A stretch of DNA of 64,000 nt, from positions 1 through 64,000 of the forward strand of contig JAHPZI010000006.1 of the NCBI GenBank assembly GCA_019058295.1, in the 5' to 3' direction. Below the pieces are notes generated by a model, which ran no database searches, was not told the origin of the DNA, and saw nothing but the letters and a program-made list of their open reading frames with translations. Shown piece after piece: positions 53,247 to 62,478 of this stretch; position 1 is the stretch's first letter, and the number at the start of each line of letters is the position of its first letter. A program made the position numbers and the translations under genes. Source of the stretch: Promethearchaeota archaeon. GTDB taxonomy: Archaea > Asgardarchaeota > Lokiarchaeia > Sigyniarchaeales > SOKP01.

Positions 53247-53906
53247 TTACAATCTTTCTTCCTTTTTGACGTATCTTCCCCGTGTTTCAATAACATCAAT
53301 GTTTTTTATTATTTGATGATTTTCTTCTGTTGCTTCTTTACGATATTGTTGGTGATAACCTGTTAGAAATGCATTAAAACACATATTAAAATCTTTACCA
53401 TGGGTGGAAATCAGTATTCTTTTTAATAAATGGAGATCAACGCTCTTATCTTCAATTGAGTCCGAATATTCATGAAGTCCAAAATCAATAAAAAAGATTT
53501 TTTGATTTTTTGTGAGAATAATATTACTCGTCGTAATATCGCCGTGGATATGTCCGTTCATATGTAATATAGCAATATAACGACCAATTTCTTTAAAGAT
53601 TTCCTCTTTCCTCGAATTAGCTAACCTATCAAGAACATTCTTCAATTTTTCGCCCTCTATGTATTTCATTACTATTATTGAATTCTTAGTGTCAATTTCA
53701 TACACTTGAGGGACATTTAGTCCATAATTTTTAACCCTAATAAGGGCTCGAGCTTCGTTTAATGTACGAATATTTCTAATAGTTTTATCTAGTTCCTCAT
53801 TACGATATTTTTTAGGTATTCTGTATTTAAAAATAACTTTCTTGTCAAACCAATTTCCACAGTAAAGATTAGCTTCAGCACCTTTATGAATGATTTTTTC
53901 TTTCAT
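53247..53906 (-). CDS. bud32: Bud32 kinase/ATPase of the KEOPS complex
   Basis: A 219-residue atypical kinase. IHKGAEANLYCGNW is the glycine-poor loop, KVIFKYRIPKKYRN has the ATP-binding Lys, HGDITTSNIIL the catalytic loop and FFIDFGLHEYS the metal motif. With Kae1, Cgi121 and Pcc1 it makes the t6A modification of tRNA. It follows kae1 by 22 bases on the same strand, as in many archaea, where the two may also be fused. Confidence 0.93.
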   Translation of the reverse strand: MKEKIIHKGAEANLYCGNWFDKKVIFKYRIPKKYRNEELDKTIRNIRTLNEARALIRVKNYGLNVPQVYEIDTKNSIIVMKYIEGEKLKNVLDRLANSRKEEIFKEIGRYIAILHMNGHIHGDITTSNIILTKNQKIFFIDFGLHEYSDSIEDKSVDLHLLKRILISTHGKDFNMCFNAFLTGYHQQYRKEATEENHQIIKNIDVIETRGRYVKKEERL

Positions 53907-53928
53907 AATATTCGAATCTATTGTAATC

Positions 53929-54942
53929 CTAATCCCTCCATGGCACAGTAATCTGATCCATTCTTTCTTTGGGTTTTATAAATGTATCTGAGATTTCTTG
54001 CCCTCCTTCCATCTTATATCGTAAAATACCAGTCCAACCAATCATAACCCCATTATCTCCAGCGTATTTAAGAGGTACTACTTCAAATCTTGCATTATGT
54101 TCTTTGCAAATATATTCAATCATTTTTTGTAATTTTTTATTTGCAGCAACTCCACCAGTTAGTAATACTTCTTTTTTTTCAGTATGGGCTAACGCTCTCT
54201 CTGTAACCTCCGTCAACATAGCGAAACATGTTTCTTGAACTGAATAGGCTACATCGCTTAAATTATAATTCTTACCATATTGCTCCGATTCTATTAATCT
54301 TTTAGCAGCAGTATATAGTCCAGAAAAAGATAAATCCATACCTTTCACTACATAGGGCAATTCTAAGTAATTATTTGATTTTTGAGCTAATTTTTCTATT
54401 TTCGGTCCACCTGGATGGGCTAATCCTGCATCTCTAGCAAATGAATCCAACATATTTCCTATTGACAAATCTAGGGTTTCTCCAAATATCTGATATCTAG
54501 CAGATTCAAAAGCGCTTACAATTGTATTCCCTCCAGATACATACAAAGTGAGGGGATCTTCAATATTGCACATTAAACGTCCAATTTCGATATGTGCGAT
54601 GCAATGATTTACTCCGATAATTGGAATTTTTAAAATTTGACTGAGCATACGTGCTATAATAGCACCTATTTTCAATACTTGTCCAAGACCAGGACTATCG
54701 CTAAATGCAATAAGACCAATATCTTTTATTGAACAATTTGCATTTGAAAGTGCGTTTTTTATAGTTATCATAAAGTTGTTTAAATGATGTTCTTTTACTA
54801 AGACGGGATGCAATCCTCCCTCTTTAGGGGTATAAATGTCGTTTACAAGGCTATAAACATTCCCTTCAAAATCTAAAACTCCAACACCAAAAGTATGCGC
54901 TGTGCTTTCTATGCCAAGACAGATTTTTTTTTTGGATTCCAT
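53929..54942 (-). CDS. kae1: Kae1/TsaD, tRNA t6A threonylcarbamoyltransferase
   Basis: A 337-residue ASKHA-fold enzyme. CLGIESTAHTFGVGV is the opening phosphate loop, GVNHCIAHIEIG has the metal His pair, LYVSGGNT and LTGGVAANKKL are nucleotide-binding, and KYAGDNGVMIGWTG ends the core. It transfers the threonylcarbamoyl group to A37 of ANN-decoding tRNAs within KEOPS, assisted by Bud32 downstream. Length is normal for archaeal Kae1. Confidence 0.95.
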   Translation of the reverse strand: MESKKKICLGIESTAHTFGVGVLDFEGNVYSLVNDIYTPKEGGLHPVLVKEHHLNNFMITIKNALSNANCSIKDIGLIAFSDSPGLGQVLKIGAIIARMLSQILKIPIIGVNHCIAHIEIGRLMCNIEDPLTLYVSGGNTIVSAFESARYQIFGETLDLSIGNMLDSFARDAGLAHPGGPKIEKLAQKSNNYLELPYVVKGMDLSFSGLYTAAKRLIESEQYGKNYNLSDVAYSVQETCFAMLTEVTERALAHTEKKEVLLTGGVAANKKLQKMIEYICKEHNARFEVVPLKYAGDNGVMIGWTGILRYKMEGGQEISDTFIKPKERMDQITVPWRD

Positions 54943-55073
54943 ATATTTTACCTAATTTATTTATGAACTTATTTTTTATTTGAAAAGAGACCTATTAATA
55001 ATTGAGATATAATTGTGCGTAAAAGAAAATTATAAAGAGAATTTTTATTATTTTATTAATATGGTTAAATATA

Positions 55074-55286
55074 TTATCTCGATTTAATACGTTTTCGAGG
55101 AGATCTTCTTTTGGACGTTTGAGTCTTTTTTCCTTTTCTTTTAAAAACTGTATAAGCACAACGTCCACAACTCCAACGATCATAATGGTCCGCTAGAAAA
55201 AATCCTACACCACATTTTGGACATTGCCTGTGGGTTCTAATTAATTTATCATCTTCAATTTTATAATATTTTGATGCATCAGTCAT
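55074..55286 (-). CDS. rps27ae: Ribosomal protein S27ae
   Basis: A 70-residue small-subunit protein with a C4 zinc ribbon: [20 protein letters not shown] then [12 protein letters not shown], and a basic tail. In eukaryotes it is the part fused to ubiquitin; here it is free. It lies 26 bases after S24e on the same strand. Confidence 0.94.
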   Translation of the reverse strand: MTDASKYYKIEDDKLIRTHRQCPKCGVGFFLADHYDRWSCGRCAYTVFKRKGKKTQTSKRRSPRKRIKSR

Positions 55287-55312
55287 TTAAAACTCGCATT
55301 ATTATTGTTTTA

Positions 55313-55669
55313 TTATTTATAATCAAATAGATGTTTATAATTTTCCTTCTTTTTCTTAAGTTTGTAAATATTTTCTCTTTTATCTTTTGGTAAATTTCGC
55401 ACTTGTATGTGAAAAGGTTCAAAGTATTGAAGTTCTTCCACATTATCATATATATATACTTTTGCAATGTCTTGGGTTGCCCCAAAATGAGTTTGAATAT
55501 TTTTTATGATAGTAAGTGTTTCGTTGGATGTTTTTAAAGCTGATATTTTCTTTTTTATTTCAAGTCTATTTGGAGTTCCTCCACTCATTCTATCTATTCT
55601 AACTTTTAATTCTATTCTATCAATTAATAGATTCTTTTTTTCTTCCAAAATTTCTACTTCGAACGACAT
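55313..55669 (-). CDS. rps24e: Ribosomal protein S24e
   Basis: A 118-residue small-subunit protein. VEILEEKKNLLIDRIELKVR is the opening strand, RMSGGTPNRLEIKKKISALK the centre, and ATQDIAKVYIYDNVEELQYF the later beta strand of the family. It lies in the conserved order DPCK-S24e-S27ae downstream of spt4 and rpoE'. Confidence 0.9.
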   Translation of the reverse strand: MSFEVEILEEKKNLLIDRIELKVRIDRMSGGTPNRLEIKKKISALKTSNETLTIIKNIQTHFGATQDIAKVYIYDNVEELQYFEPFHIQVRNLPKDKRENIYKLKKKKENYKHLFDYK

Positions 55670-55752
55670 ACTTAAAATATAAAATTATGAATAAGAAATA
55701 AAATTTTGTATTTTATAATTAAAATAATAAAAAGAGAGAAAGCTATAAAAAT

Positions 55753-56343
55753 TTAAAATTTTTCCATTAGATTTATATATTTTTTGACTTTATTTTGAAT
55801 TTCTAAATTGACATCTACAAGTACAATTCCTTCAGGAATGATAGTCCTTGCATCCGTAATTGGAGGCTGCCCATAAAAAATAAAATTCTTAACATTCTCT
55901 TCCAATGGAAGTTCTAATACTATAGGTAAGACTAATAAATCCTCCTCTCCTTTTGTAATTTTAAGTAAAGTTTTTTTTTTAGATTCAATGATATTTTTTA
56001 ATAGAGACCAGCTTTCTTTTTGAATAGTTCCTTTAGGATTTTCAAGTTCTACAATTTCCTCAAAATTCTCAGTTTCGATATAAATCTTCTTTCTCTGAGT
56101 TTTCTCATCAATGATACAGAGTTTTATAAACGTTTTTAGAAATTGATTAGCTAAGAAATCTTTAGTTACAATATCTCCTACTATATACAAATTGATTGAT
56201 AAACCAGATTTAATATAATTTTTGATAATATCTTCTACTTTTAGAAGCGTTTCTTCCCTCTTGCCAGATATTAATTTATCTAAAGGTTGAGCAAATTCAT
56301 ATCTTTTATCTTGGGGAATTTTTAAATTATATTCCATCCACAT
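55753..56343 (-). CDS. GTP-dependent dephospho-CoA kinase (DUF359)
   Basis: A protein of about 196 residues matching the archaeal DUF359 family, which phosphorylates dephospho-CoA with GTP in the last step of coenzyme A synthesis. Signature blocks are LYIVGDIVTKDFLANQF (GD motif), CIIDEKTQRKKI, ENPKGTIQKESW, ITKGEEDLLVLPIVLELP (the GEEDLL motif) and FIFYGQPPIT. The expected Asp-Gly of the second block is Asp-Glu here. It sits between spt4 and S24e, the position it often has in archaea, which supports the call. The start could be ATG 56343 or 56337. Confidence 0.9.
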   Translation of the reverse strand: MWMEYNLKIPQDKRYEFAQPLDKLISGKREETLLKVEDIIKNYIKSGLSINLYIVGDIVTKDFLANQFLKTFIKLCIIDEKTQRKKIYIETENFEEIVELENPKGTIQKESWSLLKNIIESKKKTLLKITKGEEDLLVLPIVLELPLEENVKNFIFYGQPPITDARTIIPEGIVLVDVNLEIQNKVKKYINLMEKF

Positions 56344-56396
56344 CAATGTAATATTAAATATGAATTCTAATTTATAGACTAAAATCTTAGAAAATT

Positions 56397-56594
56397 TTAA
56401 CGAACTCGTAGCGCATATTTGCCCGGCATTCCAACTTTAAGGTATTCAGCGATTTTTGATTCACCCGGTTTAAGAATAATAACCTCTCCCGTAAAATCGT
56501 CACTTAAAGTGTGAGTTTTGCATTTTGGGCAAACTTGCTCGCTTTTAGTTATAATATGGCACGTTTTACAAGCTTTTTCTTTAATAATAACCAC
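56397..56594 (-). CDS. spt4: Transcription elongation factor Spt4 (RpoE'')
   Basis: A protein of about 65 residues that pairs with Spt5 on RNA polymerase. The zinc ribbon is ACKTCHIITKSEQVCPKCKT, followed by DDFTGEVIILKPGESKIAEY and GKYALRVR, typical of the family. I use GTG at 56594 (start MVIIKEKACKTC); a longer TTG frame would overlap the rpoE' coding end. It follows rpoE' directly, the usual archaeal pairing. Confidence 0.92.
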   Translation of the reverse strand: MVIIKEKACKTCHIITKSEQVCPKCKTHTLSDDFTGEVIILKPGESKIAEYLKVGMPGKYALRVR

Positions 56595-56598
56595 CCAT

Positions 56599-57162
56599 TT
56601 AGCTTGCCTTTTCAGCAAGTTCTTCTTCGATATCAGCTTGAATCCAATCTTCCTTCCCTAAGAATCTTTGTCGCATAGTTAATCCCAGTTTACCCGAGCG
56701 CCCCATACCGAGAGAGACCGCTATAATTCTTGCTCTCACTGAGTCTTTTACTTCAAGGATTTTTCCTGTTTCCTTTCCTATAAATCTATTTCCTACTTGT
56801 TCGTATGATATGTAGTCATCACATATTTGTGACACATGTACAAGACCATCAAGGGGCCCTAGGCGAATAAAGGCTCCAAAATCAACAATTTCAACGATAT
56901 CTCCCTCAATGATTTCTTGTAATGATGGTTTGAAAGAAAGAATTGTAAATTCGACCTCATGGAAGGTATTTGGCTGACCTGGGATTATTATACCAGGGCC
57001 AACATTGAGTACATCAACGATAGCAATAATAAAACCGTATTCTCTGGTAATAATTCCTTCATAATCTTCACTAAGAATAATTCTTGCCGATACAACTTTT
57101 TCCTGGCTAAATAAGAAGGGAGGAATTTCTATCTTTCCCGCGATTGTGTAAAGCTTGAATAT
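56599..57162 (-). CDS. rpoE1: RNA polymerase subunit E' (Rpb7 homologue), apparently started by ATA
   Basis: A 187-residue polymerase stalk subunit that binds RpoF and emerging RNA. The N-terminal tip domain reads FKLYTIAGKIEIPPFLF and YGFIIAIVDVLNVGPG, and the S1 domain PSLQEIIEGDIVEIVDFGAF then GPLDGLVHVSQICDDY and later GMGRSGKLGLTMRQ. The frame is open from a TGA at 57171-57169, and the first GTG lies at 56835, 109 codons into the gene. No ATG, GTG or TTG occurs before it. The codon where Met is expected, before FKLYTI, is ATA at 57162-57160, behind AAGAGGTTGAT as possible ribosome binding site. The resulting length equals that of well-known archaeal RpoE' proteins. Confidence 0.9.
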   Translation of the reverse strand: MFKLYTIAGKIEIPPFLFSQEKVVSARIILSEDYEGIITREYGFIIAIVDVLNVGPGIIIPGQPNTFHEVEFTILSFKPSLQEIIEGDIVEIVDFGAFIRLGPLDGLVHVSQICDDYISYEQVGNRFIGKETGKILEVKDSVRARIIAVSLGMGRSGKLGLTMRQRFLGKEDWIQADIEEELAEKAS

Positions 57163-57180
57163 AATTAATCAACCTCTTAA

Positions 57181-57199
57181 TCTGAGCGCTCTCCTCAGA
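57181..57199 (-). promoter_or_regulatory. Short hairpin in the rpoE' leader
   Basis: TCTGAG at 57181-57186 and CTCAGA at 57194-57199 form a six-base-pair stem with a seven-base loop, 18 bases upstream of the ATA start of rpoE' in a region otherwise poor in G and C. It may influence translation or mark the transcript end of neighbouring reads. Confidence 0.4.
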
Positions 57200-57343
57200 G
57201 CATATTGGTATAGATTCTAAAATTTAATACAAACACTTAAAATTAATAGTCCTTTAAACTGATTTATTTATATAAATTCTTAAACATATGATAGAATTAA
57301 TATTTTGTGATTTTTCTTGATTAAAAACATTTAGAAGTAGAAA

Positions 57344-57715
57344 TTAAATTATCTTCGCAATCTTATCACATGTACGTTTACAATCGAGAAATATTAAACC
57401 AAGCCTAACATCTTTCGTAGTAGATACAGTTAGCACTGCGTTTTGCCCCGCTGCTAGCACAAGCAAATATCCATCAGTTCCTTTAACATAAACTTGTTCA
57501 AAATCACCTTTACGCATTTCTTGTATCGCCCGCTCAGCTAATGATAAAAGTGCTGCTGTCATAGCCGCTATCCTCGTCTCATCGATCCCTTGAGGCAATG
57601 CTGAGGCAATGGGCAAGCCTTCGACTGAGACTATCGCTGCAGCCTTTACTTCTGGGATTGCCGATAAGAGTCTTTTTAAGATAATGTCAAGGGTTTCAGG
57701 TACTTGTTCGTCCAT
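57344..57715 (-). CDS. Roadblock/LC7 domain protein
   Basis: A 123-residue single-domain protein. PEVKAAAIVSVEGLPIASAL at about residues 20-39, MTAALLSLAERAIQEMRKGD and VYVKGTDGYLLVLAAGQNAV are the helix-strand pattern of Roadblock/LC7 (MglB-like) domains. These form dimers that act as platforms or activators for small GTPases; Asgard archaea encode many of both. No GTPase gene is adjacent. It is upstream of rpoE' on the same strand, with about 180 bases between. Confidence 0.9.
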   Translation of the reverse strand: MDEQVPETLDIILKRLLSAIPEVKAAAIVSVEGLPIASALPQGIDETRIAAMTAALLSLAERAIQEMRKGDFEQVYVKGTDGYLLVLAAGQNAVLTVSTTKDVRLGLIFLDCKRTCDKIAKII

Positions 57716-57981
57716 AGAATGATTTTCTCCAAAATTATAATCTTAATTTAAATTAGATTTTAATAAAGTTATAACTTTACTTATAATTAACTTAGTTTAA
57801 TAGTATTTATTTTTTTTTATTTCATACTTTATTTAATTTAATAATTTTTAAAAATAAAATCTAATTCTCAACAAGAAAACATTCATTTGGTCTCTAAATA
57901 AAAAGAAAATAAATAATATATCTTCCTAAGATTAATTCAGAGTAGTTCGGTTTTTATCTAAAGCATTTTACCAAAGAAGAG

Positions 57982-58782
57982 TTAAGGTTTGGTATTCTTT
58001 TCTTCTTTATATTCTTTTTTCAGCTTCACACGACCGTGTCTCCATATAGAAATCGCTTCAATTGGGTATTTAATTTTATTTTTACGCAGAATAAAGGTAA
58101 AAAGACCAATTAAAAAGAGGGCAATAATCAAGCTAATAATGATCCTTATAAAATTAATTTTGAGGATTATGGTGTAGAGATAAATAGAAATAATCGCAAG
58201 AAGTCCGTTAGTGATTAATATAATATGAATAAGGTCTGTTATTTTATTGGTCTTAAGTTTACGTGATTTATAAATACCTTCAATCCCAAACTGAAGATTT
58301 AGAAAAATGGTAAAGAAGGCTAATATCATTAAAATTTCCGAAATTTGAGAAATAAGACTTGGAATATGGAAATAAATAGAAAAGGGAAAAAATGGAGCAA
58401 TGTAAGCAAAATAACGCTCTTTATAAATAGTGAAATGATTTAAAAATAAGTTAACTAAAGAGCAATCTATTGCAAAGGCACATATTGGTGCAGTTTTTGC
58501 TGGATTTGTATCAAGGACATGAAGTATAAAAATAAAGGAATACAAGGAAAAAGTAGCTATACCAAGATTAAAAACTATAAATATTGCAAAAGATATTGAA
58601 AAAATTACTTCATCAACAGATGGCACAGGTGTTCTGATATTTCTATTAGAATCAAAAAGATTTAGGGGTATTATAGCTTCAAATAACCATATAAATTCAA
58701 TAAAAACAGTGATAATAGTCAACATAAAAAAAAATAGAATCTGAAAACCATACACAATCCAATTTTTTGTTTTAGGATTCAT
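57982..58782 (-). CDS. Polytopic membrane protein of unknown function
   Basis: A 266-residue membrane protein with about seven hydrophobic helices spread over the full length. LDTNPAKTAPICAFAIDCSL and IWRHGRVKLKKEYKEEK (the cytoplasmic tail) are the longest polar parts. I recognise no family motif. A ribosome binding site is not evident. It is alone between the Roadblock and LuxE-like genes. Confidence 0.65.
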   Translation of the reverse strand: MNPKTKNWIVYGFQILFFFMLTIITVFIEFIWLFEAIIPLNLFDSNRNIRTPVPSVDEVIFSISFAIFIVFNLGIATFSLYSFIFILHVLDTNPAKTAPICAFAIDCSLVNLFLNHFTIYKERYFAYIAPFFPFSIYFHIPSLISQISEILMILAFFTIFLNLQFGIEGIYKSRKLKTNKITDLIHIILITNGLLAIISIYLYTIILKINFIRIIISLIIALFLIGLFTFILRKNKIKYPIEAISIWRHGRVKLKKEYKEEKNTKP

Positions 58783-58872
58783 TTTATCAATATGAATTAA
58801 TTAAAATCGTGATTTTCTCTTATTTCCTCAATTTTATTAAAGAGATTGGCTATTTTTTTTTAAATTTTAATT

Positions 58873-60153
58873 TTAAATCCATTTTATTAATGAATGGCAG
58901 CCAATACCTTCACTTTCTGTAACTCTTCCTAAAATCCTAAATGTGCTTCCTTCTCTTCCTGTTTCTTTACACTTATTTCGGGAGACCAATTCTACGTGAT
59001 CATCTACAATCACCGCATGCTTTACGGAAGCGCTACTTCCAAAAGGCGTTAAAACTTCTAAAAAACCTCTATCACCCTCTTTTTTCAGAGGTTCTAGACT
59101 GTCAACATCTCTTAATATTATTCTAGAGTATTGTGGACAATGAAATATAAAATCTTCATATTTATCGGACCAATGGCTACCAAAAACAATGGGACATTCT
59201 GTAATCCCATATATATCAATCACACTTTTACTCTCAATTCCAAATAATTTAACTATATTAGATACATATTGCGATTTATTAATAGGATCATATTTCAATT
59301 GTGCTTTATGACCATCCCAGCCACCACCACCCGTTACAACATCAAGCCCGTCTCCAAAATTATAACTTATGTCTTTTTCTCTTAAATATTCCATGAATTT
59401 AGATATTAAATAATTACTACCCCCTATTCCAATGTTGTATCTTTTATCTTCTGGCTTTTGTAAAAGTTTATTTATAGTTTTTATAAGATAACTTTGTTTA
59501 ATATAAAATCCCCCTACAATACTTCGGGTCTTTATTATCGCCTCTAGTGCTTTTAAAATTGAGAAACTAAAGAGATATTTAACTTTAGTCATTTCTTCAT
59601 TAACTTTATAATAATTACCACTATATGCACGTACGGGTCTTTCTTTGGTAAATCTTATACAAAATCGATCCAACATTTTTGCACTAGGGGAAAAAAGAAA
59701 TACTTTTGCATTATCCCAATCTCTAGGAATAAAATCTAAAAAGCATTTTCTTGACATTTCATATAGAAAATTCATGTCATTTTTATTAACTCCGACGAGA
59801 GATGGATCGCCACTAGTAGTAGATGAACAGTTCCAATGCTGGAGGTTATCTTCAGGAATTTTTAATAATTTTTTATACATGCCCGCACTTTGTTTATAAA
59901 AAGTTGTCGAAATATATGGAATTGATTCTAAATCATCTATACTATTTAAATCATCTACCTTAAAACCTGCATGCTCAATCATATCTCTGTAGAATTCATT
60001 CTTATCGATATTTTCGGTAATTATTTCTCTCATTAATCTGATAAACTCCATATCTTTATAATCTTTTTTAAGAGTATTTTGAATTACAGATGGAGTTATA
60101 CTTTCTGACAATGATATTCCCTCTTCGATTAATTCTTCTCTTTTATTATTCAT
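58873..60153 (-). CDS. LuxE-like acyl-activating enzyme (acyl-protein synthetase family)
   Basis: A 426-residue protein of the LuxE family of adenylate-forming enzymes. NCSSTTSGDPSLVGVNK at about residues 110-126 is the Ser/Thr-rich ATP loop, VVTGGGGWDGHKAQLKYD the family Gly-rich motif, DIYGITECPIVFGSHW the adenylate-binding block and GDRGFLEVLTPFGSSAS the later conserved loop. LuxE activates an acyl group and holds it on a Cys for transfer to LuxC; LuxC-like reductase is not encoded beside it, so the acyl acceptor is unknown. The usual position may be lipid or surface polymer modification. I use ATG 60153. The dolichol-kinase-like gene is divergent, about 300 bases away. Confidence 0.82.
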   Translation of the reverse strand: MNNKREELIEEGISLSESITPSVIQNTLKKDYKDMEFIRLMREIITENIDKNEFYRDMIEHAGFKVDDLNSIDDLESIPYISTTFYKQSAGMYKKLLKIPEDNLQHWNCSSTTSGDPSLVGVNKNDMNFLYEMSRKCFLDFIPRDWDNAKVFLFSPSAKMLDRFCIRFTKERPVRAYSGNYYKVNEEMTKVKYLFSFSILKALEAIIKTRSIVGGFYIKQSYLIKTINKLLQKPEDKRYNIGIGGSNYLISKFMEYLREKDISYNFGDGLDVVTGGGGWDGHKAQLKYDPINKSQYVSNIVKLFGIESKSVIDIYGITECPIVFGSHWSDKYEDFIFHCPQYSRIILRDVDSLEPLKKEGDRGFLEVLTPFGSSASVKHAVIVDDHVELVSRNKCKETGREGSTFRILGRVTESEGIGCHSLIKWI

Positions 60154-60452
60154 CAATTTTCTTAAACTTATATTAAAACGGGTAAATAAATAATTTAATA
60201 TAATAAATTATAAAGTTATTTTCATTAATCTATTTTTTCTTTTTCTAAATATTTAGAAAAATATAAAAATCCCCTTAAATACCAAGATATTTCAACTGGA
60301 ATTTGAGGAGTCTTTATTTTATAATTAGAATAAATTGTCTCAACATTTATTTCAAATTTTATTATTAATATTTGAATTAGGGTTATTTTTTTGAAAAAAT
60401 TTAATATAAATCAAAATTTATTGAATGGAAAGGATATAATACTATATTTGGT

Positions 60453-61607
60453 TTGTTAATCATTACAATTACAAATTTGGACTTATTAGCTAGTATATAC
60501 AATACAATTTTTTCACTATTTTTATTTCTTCTAGCTTGTATTATGTTTTATATAGCTAAAGAAGGTTATAAGGCAAATAATCGCTATGGAGGGAGTTCAA
60601 CATTAGTGTGTGGAATATTATTTTTAGTTTTTGGATTTTATAATTTATTTGTCGGATTTTTCCCTTTTCCTTTTATGGGATTCATGCTTTGGTGGATCGG
60701 GATGATATTTATCGTTTATATTGGGTTTGCTTTAATAATTAAGAATGTAGTGAAAAAATTGGATAAAGAAAAACCAAATTCTGAGAATTCAAAGAATTCG
60801 ATATTAAAAAAATATGTTATTCTAATGACTAAAGAAAATCCATATAAAAAAGAAATTTCTTTTAAAATGGAAATAGTAAGAAAAAGTTTCCATCTGTTTG
60901 GAATTTTATTTATTTTAGCATATTTTGGATTTTTCTTTCTTTTTCCTATAAGTCGAATAATAAATGATACACTTATTATCTTCTTTAAAGAATATGAATG
61001 GTTTTATGGTCTTTTATGGGGTAGCGTTCAAAATTACCCTTATTCTAAAGGGGATTTTCAAGCTGTTGTGGATCTTACATTGTTTGGTCTAATAGGAGCT
61101 TTGGTATTTGCTATAATTTCTGAATTCATTAGAATTTTTTGGGGTCCCGAATACTCAATTTTCAATTTTTTAACAAAAGCTATTCTCAGAGATAAGGAGT
61201 ACAACGCTTTCGGTGCACACATATATTTAATAACGGGTATTATCTTTTCTTATATGCTATATTTTATAGGAATCGTTAATATATTAACTGTGACAGTTGC
61301 GGTGCTTATATCATGCTTTTCAGATGCTCTTGCTGCCTTAATCGGGCGAAAATATGGCAATCATAAAGTTAAATGTATCGGCGGTGATATAAAATCTATT
61401 GAGGGATTTATAGCAGGAACCGGAATCGCATTTTTAATTGCTTTGATTGTCCTTGGTCCAATCTACGCATTAATAGCTGCTATAATTTTTTTCATATTGG
61501 ATTTCTTTCCAACGATTATTGCAGATAATCTTCTAAATCCAATATTAATTACAATAGGCATTTCAATAAGTATAATGTTATTAGGATTACCAATTGGATG
61601 GTTTTAA
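60453..61607 (+). CDS. Dolichol/phytol kinase-like CTP-dependent membrane kinase
   Basis: A 384-residue integral membrane protein with about nine helices. CFSDALAALIGRKYGNHKVK followed by GGDIKSIEGFIAGTGIAFL at about 285-325 is the motif region of the dolichol kinase (SEC59) / phytol kinase / CDP-diacylglycerol synthase group: Ser-Asp and Lys-Ser-x-Glu-Gly. It may phosphorylate a polyprenol for glycan or lipid assembly. The N-terminal half carries other helices and a soluble loop. The start is TTG at 60453, since no ATG lies near; ATA or other starts are possible. Confidence 0.8.
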   Translation: MLIITITNLDLLASIYNTIFSLFLFLLACIMFYIAKEGYKANNRYGGSSTLVCGILFLVFGFYNLFVGFFPFPFMGFMLWWIGMIFIVYIGFALIIKNVVKKLDKEKPNSENSKNSILKKYVILMTKENPYKKEISFKMEIVRKSFHLFGILFILAYFGFFFLFPISRIINDTLIIFFKEYEWFYGLLWGSVQNYPYSKGDFQAVVDLTLFGLIGALVFAIISEFIRIFWGPEYSIFNFLTKAILRDKEYNAFGAHIYLITGIIFSYMLYFIGIVNILTVTVAVLISCFSDALAALIGRKYGNHKVKCIGGDIKSIEGFIAGTGIAFLIALIVLGPIYALIAAIIFFILDFFPTIIADNLLNPILITIGISISIMLLGLPIGWF

Positions 61608-61635
61608 ATATAATATTAATGTTGGTCACATAATA

Positions 61636-62478
61636 ATGAGAGAATTAATTGACGAATTAAAAGATATTAAGTTAGCGATTTTTGACTTGGATGGTGTAGT
61701 TTACAGAGGAAATACCTTAATCCCGAACGCTGATAAAGTTATTCAAAATTTAAAAGATCTATCTATTAAAGTAGTATATAATTCTAATAACTCAACAAAT
61801 ACCAGACTTAAATATGTTGAGAGATTAAAAGGCTTTAACATTCCAAGTGAGATTTCAGACTTTTATACAAGCGCTTCAATCACTTCAACTGAAATAACAA
61901 AAATAAAAAAAAATGCAAACATTTTTATAATTGGAGAGAGTGGCTTGCGAGAGGAATTAAAATCATTAGGGCATAAAATTATAAAAGATCCACCTAAGTA
62001 TGACGATATAGATTTTGTAATAGTAGGGCTTGATAGAAATTTTAATTATCAAAATTTATCTATTGCTCAAAAATGTATTTTGGAGGGAAACGCACAATTT
62101 TATGCAACTAATGCAGATTCGACTTTACCAGTTGCTCGAGGCTTAAAACCAGGGGCTGGTGTTATGGTCAATGCTGTAGAGATTTGTACAGGGAGAAAAC
62201 CAGTTAAAATTTTTGGAAAACCAGAACCTTACGGAATAAACCTTGCTTTAAAAGATTTGAATATCCCTCCTAACCAAGCTTGCATTATTGGAGATAGACT
62301 TAATACAGATATACTAGCAGGAAACCGCGCAGGAATAATAACTATTACTGTTTTAACAGGGATTACTTCAAATGTAGAAATTGAAGAAATGATAAAAAAG
62401 TCAAAAGAGAATCAAATTGAGGATCAAAATCTCCTGCCTAATATTGTGTTAAATACTTTAGAAGAGATTTTCATTTAA
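61636..62478 (+). CDS. HAD-superfamily (IIA/NagD-like) sugar-phosphate phosphatase
   Basis: A protein of about 280 residues with HAD motif I AIFDLDGVVYRGNTLIPNAD, motif II VVYNSNNST, and motifs III/IV GKPEPYGINLAL and ACIIGDRLNTDILAGNRAG. A cap domain of the IIA type lies between residues about 85 and 195. Relatives dephosphorylate glycerol phosphate, phosphoglycolate or UMP. I use ATG 61636 (MRELIDELKDI). It overlaps the convergent membrane protein gene by eight bases at the stop. Confidence 0.88.
   Translation: MRELIDELKDIKLAIFDLDGVVYRGNTLIPNADKVIQNLKDLSIKVVYNSNNSTNTRLKYVERLKGFNIPSEISDFYTSASITSTEITKIKKNANIFIIGESGLREELKSLGHKIIKDPPKYDDIDFVIVGLDRNFNYQNLSIAQKCILEGNAQFYATNADSTLPVARGLKPGAGVMVNAVEICTGRKPVKIFGKPEPYGINLALKDLNIPPNQACIIGDRLNTDILAGNRAGIITITVLTGITSNVEIEEMIKKSKENQIEDQNLLPNIVLNTLEEIFI

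Noticed and set aside
55034..55280. A second minus-strand frame across the S27ae gene
   Set aside because: Out-of-frame reading of S27ae codons; no conserved motif.
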